Assembly: GCA_003503355.1 (NCBI GenBank)
Contig: DOCS01000091.1
Location: forward strand, 1 to 10,878
Direction of reading: 5' to 3'
Length of the DNA: 10,878 nucleotides
DNA from: Opitutia bacterium
Lineage (GTDB): Bacteria > Verrucomicrobiota > Verrucomicrobiia > Opitutales > Coraliomargaritaceae
This document shows positions 5,738-10,878 of the stretch, in pieces. The notes beneath the pieces are model-generated. The model was not told the origin of the DNA, searched no databases, and saw nothing but the letters and a program-made list of their open reading frames with translations. A program made the translations under genes and the position numbers. Position 1 is the first letter of the stretch; every line of letters starts with the position of its first letter.

Positions 5738-7072
5738 TTACGCGACGCGCTCGACGATCAGTTCCGGTGGGTTCGGACGCTTCGGAGCTAGGCGGTAGGC
5801 GGTCTTGAGGTATTCAAGCGCCTCTTCCATCTTTGCTTCATCGTTGTAGTGAATCATCATCAGCGGCTCACCTTGCTTCACCTGCGTGCCGACCTTCTTG
5901 ATTTCAGAAACACCGACAGCGGGATCGTATTTACCGTCCTCCTTCATCGCGAGCTTCTGAACACCTTCGGCGATCAAGCCGGCATTAATGGTGTGCACAT
6001 AGCCACGCTTAGGAGCGGGCAATTTACGAACGTGCTTCGCGGTGGGGAATTTTTCGGGATCATCGATCACGGAAGTGTCGCCACCTTGAGCTTCGATCAT
6101 ATCCTTAAACTTTTGCAGAGCAGAACCATCCTTGAGGTGCCGCTGTACAGTCTGCTTAGCGGACAGCGTGGAACCTGCCACACCTGCCAAGCGAACGATT
6201 TCCATGCCGAGCTTAAGCACCAGTTCTTGCAGATCCTCCGGGCCTTCGCCCTTCAGCAGCTGAATCGCTTCCTTCACCTCAAGCGCAGTACCGACACTAT
6301 CACCGAGCGGCTGATTCATGTCAGTGACGAGTGCTACACAACGGCGCTTCATCGAACGTCCCACGCGAGTAATGGAGCGGGCCAACTGCTTAGCTTGCTC
6401 CACATCTTTAATGAAAGAGCCGTTGCCCCACTTGACATCGATGACGAGACCTTCAGCACCTTCTGCCAACTTGCGGCTCAGCACACTGCCGGTAATGAGT
6501 GGCAAACTAGGGATCGTTCCGGTCTGCTGACGCAGCTTATAAAACTTAGCATCGACCGGCGAGATTTCGGGATCTTGCCGAATAAAAGTACAGCCGACTG
6601 TCTTCAATTGGGCTTTGAAGCCATCCAAATCGAGAACCGGATTGAAATTGGGAATCGAGGAAAGCTTATCGAGGTTGCTGATAATGTGCTCCTCATCAAC
6701 ACCATTCATAGTCGGCATCACAACACCACACGCTGCGGCAAGGGGTCCGAGCACCAGCGTGGTCTTGTCGCCCACTCCACCGGTGGAGTATTTATCAATC
6801 TTCGGACGGGCAATTCCCGTCAGGTCAATGACTTCACCCGAAAGCATCATTTCCTCCGCAAACACAGCCGTCTCCTGAGCAGACATTCCTTGAAAGAACA
6901 CCGCCATCGCCAGGGCAGATTGCTGATATTCGGGGAGCTGATCATCAAGAATTGAGTCGACGATATAACGAATTTCTTGGTCAGAGAATTCGCCACCGTC
7001 ACGCTTCTTTTCAACCAAATGGCTAAAGGAAGGCTTGATGAACTTACGAGCGCTGATAATTTTCTTTCTCAT
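5738..7072 (-). CDS. Thymidine/pyrimidine-nucleoside phosphorylase homologue with altered active site
   Basis: A 444-residue member of the DeoA family, whose enzymes split thymidine or uridine with phosphate into base and (deoxy)ribose-1-phosphate. From memory it aligns with E. coli DeoA at a constant offset of ten residues through the active-site region. There is a helical lobe (EKKRDGGEFSDQEI, 21-34), KYSTGGVGDKTTLVLGP (94-110), KLRQQTGTIPSLPLITGS (179-196), VKWGNGSF (213-220) and LVTDMNQPLG (248-257). Lysine K94, S96, R181 and S196 are retained. However, the catalytic histidine (E. coli H85) is Y95, phosphate ligands S113 and T123 are N123 and N133, and K190 is R200. The family signature around GRGLGHTGGTLDKLE reads GVDEEHIISNLDKLS. 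It may have a new substrate, a weakened activity or a non-catalytic role. It is transcribed alone, divergent from argS, with its own terminator. No Shine-Dalgarno is seen. Confidence 0.88.
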   Translation of the reverse strand: MRKKIISARKFIKPSFSHLVEKKRDGGEFSDQEIRYIVDSILDDQLPEYQQSALAMAVFFQGMSAQETAVFAEEMMLSGEVIDLTGIARPKIDKYSTGGVGDKTTLVLGPLAAACGVVMPTMNGVDEEHIISNLDKLSSIPNFNPVLDLDGFKAQLKTVGCTFIRQDPEISPVDAKFYKLRQQTGTIPSLPLITGSVLSRKLAEGAEGLVIDVKWGNGSFIKDVEQAKQLARSITRVGRSMKRRCVALVTDMNQPLGDSVGTALEVKEAIQLLKGEGPEDLQELVLKLGMEIVRLAGVAGSTLSAKQTVQRHLKDGSALQKFKDMIEAQGGDTSVIDDPEKFPTAKHVRKLPAPKRGYVHTINAGLIAEGVQKLAMKEDGKYDPAVGVSEIKKVGTQVKQGEPLMMIHYNDEAKMEEALEYLKTAYRLAPKRPNPPELIVERVA

Positions 7073-7291
7073 TCAATAAATTTGTACAATCCGATAGACC
7101 TGCGTTGCCGCGTGGGCATAATCTTTTATGCACTAGACGATCATGCACCCACCTGTCGAGTTTAAATCACGTAATACAGAAAATAGAACCAATCCCGATA
7201 CTGGCACAAACCCACATTAGCTACGAGAAAAGGAAATAAGTTCCAAAAGCAGAGCTTGACCCCAAGCGCAGAGGTTTTTGCTCTGGCTCCC
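7073..7291. other. Divergent spacer between the DeoA homologue and argS
   Basis: This 219-bp stretch should carry promoters for both genes, but I could not place a convincing -35/-10 pair on either strand. GCATAA (7116-7121) and TTATGC (7126-7131) form a perfect small inverted repeat around TCTT. AAAAGGAAAT near 7226-7235 resembles a ribosome-binding site but lies too far from any start. No RNA gene or T-box-like leader is apparent. Confidence 0.3.
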
Positions 7292-9070
7292 ATGAAGGTC
7301 TGGTTTAACCCATCAAAAGCAATCGAGAGTGCGCTATCCACAATCGCAACAGAAACAGAGGGCTTCGGCCTCGGTTTTGAACCGGGCGTGCGCCCTGCTG
7401 ACCCGCGCTTCGGCGACTATCAAGCAAACGGGGTGCTCGGTTTCGCCAAGCGCAACAAGGCCAACCCGCGCCAACTGGCCCAGCGCCTGCTCGAAGCCGC
7501 ACAAGCCTCGGACTCATTTGACCCGGCACTCGTCGAACTCTCGCTGGCTGGCCCCGGTTTCATTAATTTCAAGCTGACATCCGCCTTCATCTGGCAATGG
7601 CAGCTCGCCTTTTCTAAGGTGGAGGACTTCCAGAGCGGCGCCAAAGAGCTCAAGCACGGCCGTAAGGTAGTCATCGATTACCCAAGTGCTAATACCGCCA
7701 AACAAGCACACATCGGCCACCTGCGCCCAATGGTCATCGGTCAAGCCATCGCCCGACTACTCGACTTCTGCGGAGCCGACCTGATCCGCGACAATCACAT
7801 CGGCGACTGGGGCACCAACTTCGGCACCTTGATCATGAAGATCAAGCGCGACCAGATTGACCTCTCACAACTAGGCGAGGATGCCCTCGTCACACTCGAT
7901 CAACTGTACAAAGACGGCAGCGCCCTCGAAGTCGAGCAGCCCGAATTGCGCGACATCTCGCGCAATGAGCTGGTGCTGCTGCAAAATGGAGACGCCAGCA
8001 ACACCGCACTGTGGGACCAAATCGTCGAAATCTCCAAAGTCGCCTTTGAAAAGCTATTCGTGCAAATGGGCGTCGAGGTCGACATCACCCTCGGTGAATC
8101 CTTCTACCGCGACAAAGTACAACGCATCTACGACGAGCTAAGCGAAATTGGCCTGGCCGAAGAGAGCGACGGCGCATTAGTAGTCTGGCACGACGAAGTC
8201 AAAAAATTTGCCCGCAACAATGAGCGCCCCTTTCCGTTCAACATCCGCAAGAAGGACGGCGCGAGCAACTACGCCTCGACCGACCTCGCCACCGTGCTCT
8301 ACCGCTTGGAAGCATTCCAGGCGGAGGAAATCGTCTATTTAACCGATGCCCGCCAGCAGGATCATTTCCAGCAGCTGTTCCTGACCACCGAGAAATGGTT
8401 CAAGGCGAAAGGCTACGCAAAGCCTCAAATGAGCCACGTCTACTGGGGCACTATTCTGGGGGCCGACAAGAAACCGTTCAAAACCAAGTCCGGCGAATCC
8501 ATCAAATTACAGGAACTGCTCGACGAAGCCCGCAAGCGCGCCTTCGACGTTGTCACAGAGAAGAACCCCGACCTGGACAAAGCCGAGCGTGTTGAGATCG
8601 CAGAGTCGGTCGGCATCGGCGCCCTCAAATATGCCGACCTCTCCTCCAACCGCACGCAAGACTATGTCTTCAGTTGGGAGCGCCTACTCAGCTTCGAGGG
8701 CAACACGGCGCCCTACCTGCTGTACGCAGTGGCCCGCATCAACAGCATCTTCCGCAAGGTCGGCGTCGACCCCGAAGCTCCAATCGAAGGTGCCTCGCAA
8801 GCCGAAACCGAAGCCGAACTGGCCCTCGCGCGCAAGATCATGGGTTTCGTCACCGCGCTCGAGCTCACCCTCAGCGACCTGCGCCCACACTTCCTGTGCA
8901 CCTATTTATATGAATTGGCCGGCGCTTACAGCAGCTTCTACAATGCCGACAAGGTGATGGTCGACGATGACGCGGTGAAAGCCCGCCGCCTCCTGCTCTG
9001 CGCCCGCACGCGCACCGTGCTGATGACTGGGCTCGACCTGCTCGGCATCAAGCCGCTGGAGCGGATGTAA
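7292..9070 (+). CDS. argS: Arginyl-tRNA synthetase
   Basis: A 592-residue class I synthetase that charges tRNA-Arg. The N-terminal tRNA-recognition domain (about 1-110) contains ANGVLGFAKRNKANPRQLA (46-64) and ends in PGFINFKL. The catalytic fold follows with YPSANTAKQAHIGHLRPM (130-147), whose HIGH motif is H140-H143, and GDWGTNFGTLI (171-181). The KMSKS position carries KPFKTKSGESIKL (394-406), as in the many bacterial ArgRS lacking a canonical lysine motif. The DALR anticodon-binding domain begins at EGNTAPYLLYAVARINSIF (about 468) and ends GLDLLGIKPLERM, the usual terminus. The frame extends back to a TTG at 7256, but I chose the ATG at 7292 because it matches the usual family N-terminus. 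It is divergent from the DeoA homologue and convergent with purF. Nothing essential appears to be missing. Confidence 0.97.
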   Translation: MKVWFNPSKAIESALSTIATETEGFGLGFEPGVRPADPRFGDYQANGVLGFAKRNKANPRQLAQRLLEAAQASDSFDPALVELSLAGPGFINFKLTSAFIWQWQLAFSKVEDFQSGAKELKHGRKVVIDYPSANTAKQAHIGHLRPMVIGQAIARLLDFCGADLIRDNHIGDWGTNFGTLIMKIKRDQIDLSQLGEDALVTLDQLYKDGSALEVEQPELRDISRNELVLLQNGDASNTALWDQIVEISKVAFEKLFVQMGVEVDITLGESFYRDKVQRIYDELSEIGLAEESDGALVVWHDEVKKFARNNERPFPFNIRKKDGASNYASTDLATVLYRLEAFQAEEIVYLTDARQQDHFQQLFLTTEKWFKAKGYAKPQMSHVYWGTILGADKKPFKTKSGESIKLQELLDEARKRAFDVVTEKNPDLDKAERVEIAESVGIGALKYADLSSNRTQDYVFSWERLLSFEGNTAPYLLYAVARINSIFRKVGVDPEAPIEGASQAETEAELALARKIMGFVTALELTLSDLRPHFLCTYLYELAGAYSSFYNADKVMVDDDAVKARRLLLCARTRTVLMTGLDLLGIKPLERM

Positions 9071-9083
9071 CCCTCTCCCCTCC

Positions 9084-9140
9084 CTGAAGGTGCAGGACGC
9101 CCCCTGCCCCTTCAGCTGGACCGACTCACAAGCGCGGTCC
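9084..9140 (+). other. Two hairpins downstream of argS
   Basis: CTGAAGG (9084-9090) pairs with CCTTCAG (9109-9115). After one mismatch GCAGG (9092-9096) pairs with CCTGC (9103-9107), giving 12 base pairs around a six-base loop. A second stem, GGACCG (9118-9123) with CGGTCC (9135-9140), follows at once. Neither is followed by a T-run. They may stabilise the argS 3' end or help stop transcription. Confidence 0.4.
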
Positions 9141-9194
9141 TGCATCAATACAGATCAGGATTAAGAGCCGAGCAGCCATGCCCATACACAAAAA

Positions 9195-9220
9195 AATCGC
9201 GGTCATTATTGACCGCGATT
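9195..9220 (-). terminator. Intrinsic terminator of purF
   Basis: AATCGCGGTCA (9195-9205) pairs perfectly with TGACCGCGATT (9210-9220) around a four-base loop. On the minus strand the 11-bp stem merges into a run of seven T, placing a strong terminator 29 bases after the purF stop. On the plus strand few T follow, though the stem could still help end argS transcripts. Confidence 0.92.
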
Positions 9221-9248
9221 GTGTAAATCCGTAAATTTATCGGCAGCT

Positions 9249-10878
9249 TTAGTAAGCCCGGCCGTCTTTATTTTCGAAGTAATTAATGTAGGCTTGATTG
9301 AGCGCGGCATAACCACCCGGGGTGGGATAATTACCGGTAAAATACCAATCGCCATTATTGTCGGGCAGCGCGACACGCATCTTAGCAACAGGCAGGAACA
9401 CAATGTTCAACTCGCCCTGCCAAGTGATATCTTTCGGATACACCAGCTCAGCGATCTTCTTAGAAATCTGCTCGTCGGTGTAGCGATCGTACAGGCGCTT
9501 AACATTATTCACTTGCTCCACAGCGGGTAGATCCACTTGCGCCAAACAGTCGCGGTATACTTCCTTGAGCAACTCAGCCTGCCCGTCGTCTTTGACTAGA
9601 GCCACCGCAGCCTTAAACGCGATAAACTTGCCGAGCTCGGACATATCGATGCCATAGCAGTCAGGATAGCGAATTTGCGGTGCCGTGGAAGCCACGACGA
9701 TTTTGCGCGGATTGGTGCGACTTAGGATCTTCAAGATCGACTTTTCAAGTGTGGTACCGCGGACAATTGAATCGTCAATACAAACGAGACTGTCATTAGG
9801 CTTAACGACACCATAAGTGATGTCGTACACGTGGGACACGAGCTTTGCACGGCCTTTCTCCTGAGCGATGAAGGTGCGCAACTTAACGTCCTTGTGCGTG
9901 ATCTTCTCACCACGCGGCCAGTTGCCCATAATCAACTCATCGATCAGCTTCTCATCCAGCGTACCATTGGCCTGCGCCTTGAGCAGTTCATCCTTCACCT
10001 CCGTGCGGCGATGTAAGCGCAGAGCTTCCAGCAGGCCATAATAAGCGGTTTCTGCGGTGTTGGGAACGAAACTGAACACGCTGTTTGCCAAATCATTATC
10101 GATACACTCGACCACCTGCTCCAGCAATGCACCACCGAGCGCCTTACGCTCACGATAGATATCAGCATCGTTGCCACGTGAGAAATAAATCCGTTCAAAC
10201 GAGCACGGCGTGACCGGACGCTCGGCAGTGAAACGGTCGGAATAGATTTCACCGTCGCTTTTGATCACCATCGCAGTGCCGGGATCAAGCTCGCAGACAT
10301 TCTCAATCGGCTGGTCGAAAATAGTCATCAACGCCACGCGCTCGGAGGCAAACGCGACAACCTCGTCATTCTGAAAATAGAAACACGGGCGAATGCCCTG
10401 CGGGTCACGCATGACAAAAGAGTCACCATTACCGATCAGACCGGCGATCGCATAACCGCCGTCCCAGTCCGCGGCGGCTTTTTTTAGAATCCGGATCGGG
10501 TCGAGGTCCTGGCTTATAATCTTCGGAATCTCCCTCCCTTTGACCTTTTGATCACGCATCTGGTGATAGATCGCGTCGTGGGCTTCATCCAAATGAAAGC
10601 CGACTTCCTCTAGAACCGCCTGCGTGTCTGTGCCGAAAATAGGGTGCTGGCCGCGATTGATCAGATCGTTGTTCAGCTCCTTCTCATTGGTAATGGTGAA
10701 ATTACCAGCAAGCATCAGGTTCTTGGTCGGCCAATTCGACTGACGAACGAAGGGGTGGCAATTGGAGGATGAATAAACACCGGAGGTGCCGTAACGCAGA
10801 TGCCCCAAGAGGACCTCTCCACCGTAACCGAAGTGCGTCTTCACCGTGTCAGCAAACTCGGGATGGATCACGCCACTC
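9249..10878 (-). CDS. purF: Amidophosphoribosyltransferase, Bacteroidetes-like form (N-terminus cut by the window edge)
   Basis: PurF carries out the first committed step of purine synthesis, making phosphoribosylamine from PRPP and glutamine. The frame is open to the right edge, so roughly the first hundred residues, including the nucleophilic Cys1, are expected to lie outside. Numbering from the internal GTG at 10871, the glutaminase domain shows LLGHLRYGTSG (21-31), CHPFVRQSNW (38-47) and MLAGNFTITN (53-62), then MRDPQGIRPCFYF (154-166). The phosphoribosyltransferase domain shows ERIYFSRGNDADIYRER (226-242), VPNTAETAYYGL (269-280), LRTFIAQ (331-337) and the PRPP loop VCIDDSIVRGTTL (363-375). 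The C-terminus has DNNGDWYFTGNYPTPGG (504-520). These spacings resemble the long Bacteroidetes type rather than the E. coli or Bacillus enzymes (recalled, not searched). The internal GTG is probably not the start. Confidence 0.93.
   Translation of the reverse strand, partial: SGVIHPEFADTVKTHFGYGGEVLLGHLRYGTSGVYSSSNCHPFVRQSNWPTKNLMLAGNFTITNEKELNNDLINRGQHPIFGTDTQAVLEEVGFHLDEAHDAIYHQMRDQKVKGREIPKIISQDLDPIRILKKAAADWDGGYAIAGLIGNGDSFVMRDPQGIRPCFYFQNDEVVAFASERVALMTIFDQPIENVCELDPGTAMVIKSDGEIYSDRFTAERPVTPCSFERIYFSRGNDADIYRERKALGGALLEQVVECIDNDLANSVFSFVPNTAETAYYGLLEALRLHRRTEVKDELLKAQANGTLDEKLIDELIMGNWPRGEKITHKDVKLRTFIAQEKGRAKLVSHVYDITYGVVKPNDSLVCIDDSIVRGTTLEKSILKILSRTNPRKIVVASTAPQIRYPDCYGIDMSELGKFIAFKAAVALVKDDGQAELLKEVYRDCLAQVDLPAVEQVNNVKRLYDRYTDEQISKKIAELVYPKDITWQGELNIVFLPVAKMRVALPDNNGDWYFTGNYPTPGGYAALNQAYINYFENKDGRAY

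Noticed and set aside
5849..6955. Long open frame (368 codons) on the plus strand
   Set aside because: It lies entirely antisense to the DeoA homologue, has no recognisable motif, and its openness follows from the codon bias of the real gene.
7256..7291. TTG at 7256 as start of argS
   Set aside because: It would add 12 residues not typical of ArgRS. The ATG at 7292 fits the family N-terminus better, although neither has a good ribosome-binding site.

Overview
The window is bacterial chromosome of about 53% GC (estimated by eye). It is densely packed with core genes, with no insertion sequence, integrase, phage gene, CRISPR array, tRNA or rRNA visible. The gene set, the Bacteroidetes-like form of PurF and the scarcity of good Shine-Dalgarno sequences suggest a Verrucomicrobia/Opitutae-type marine bacterium (Coraliomargarita/Puniceicoccaceae-like). 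That placement is inference from family resemblance, not a database result.

Layout, left to right. (1) Positions 1-1142, minus strand: a compact operon of a stand-alone CheY-like receiver protein, a small basic orphan protein, and the N-terminal part of a GspE/PilB-type secretion or pilus ATPase cut by the left edge. The last two genes share an ATGA stop/start overlap. A good sigma-70-like promoter lies so close to the receiver ATG that the message may be leaderless. (2) Positions 1249-2757, plus strand: a sodium:solute symporter, divergent from the operon. (3) Positions 2792-3163, minus strand: a small secreted protein with 16 cysteines and three 18-bp tandem repeats. It shares a terminator hairpin with the symporter, whose stop codon lies in the hairpin loop. 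(4) Positions 3294-4790, plus strand: a tRNA-dihydrouridine synthase followed by a low-molecular-weight tyrosine phosphatase. (5) Positions 5007-5564, plus strand: elongation factor P with arginine at the tip of domain I, then a strong UUCG-loop terminator. (6) Positions 5738-7072, minus strand: a full-length thymidine phosphorylase homologue in which many phosphate-site and catalytic residues are replaced. (7) Positions 7292-9070, plus strand: arginyl-tRNA synthetase. (8) Positions 9249-10878, minus strand: amidophosphoribosyltransferase (PurF), cut by the right edge.

Most genes serve translation (Dus, EF-P, ArgRS) or nucleotide metabolism (PurF, the DeoA homologue). Convergent pairs are separated by hairpin terminators. 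The parts most worth a second look are the DeoA homologue with a rewritten active site, the cysteine-rich secreted repeat protein, the Arg32-type EF-P, and the receiver/orphan/ATPase operon. No complete new multi-gene system is evident.
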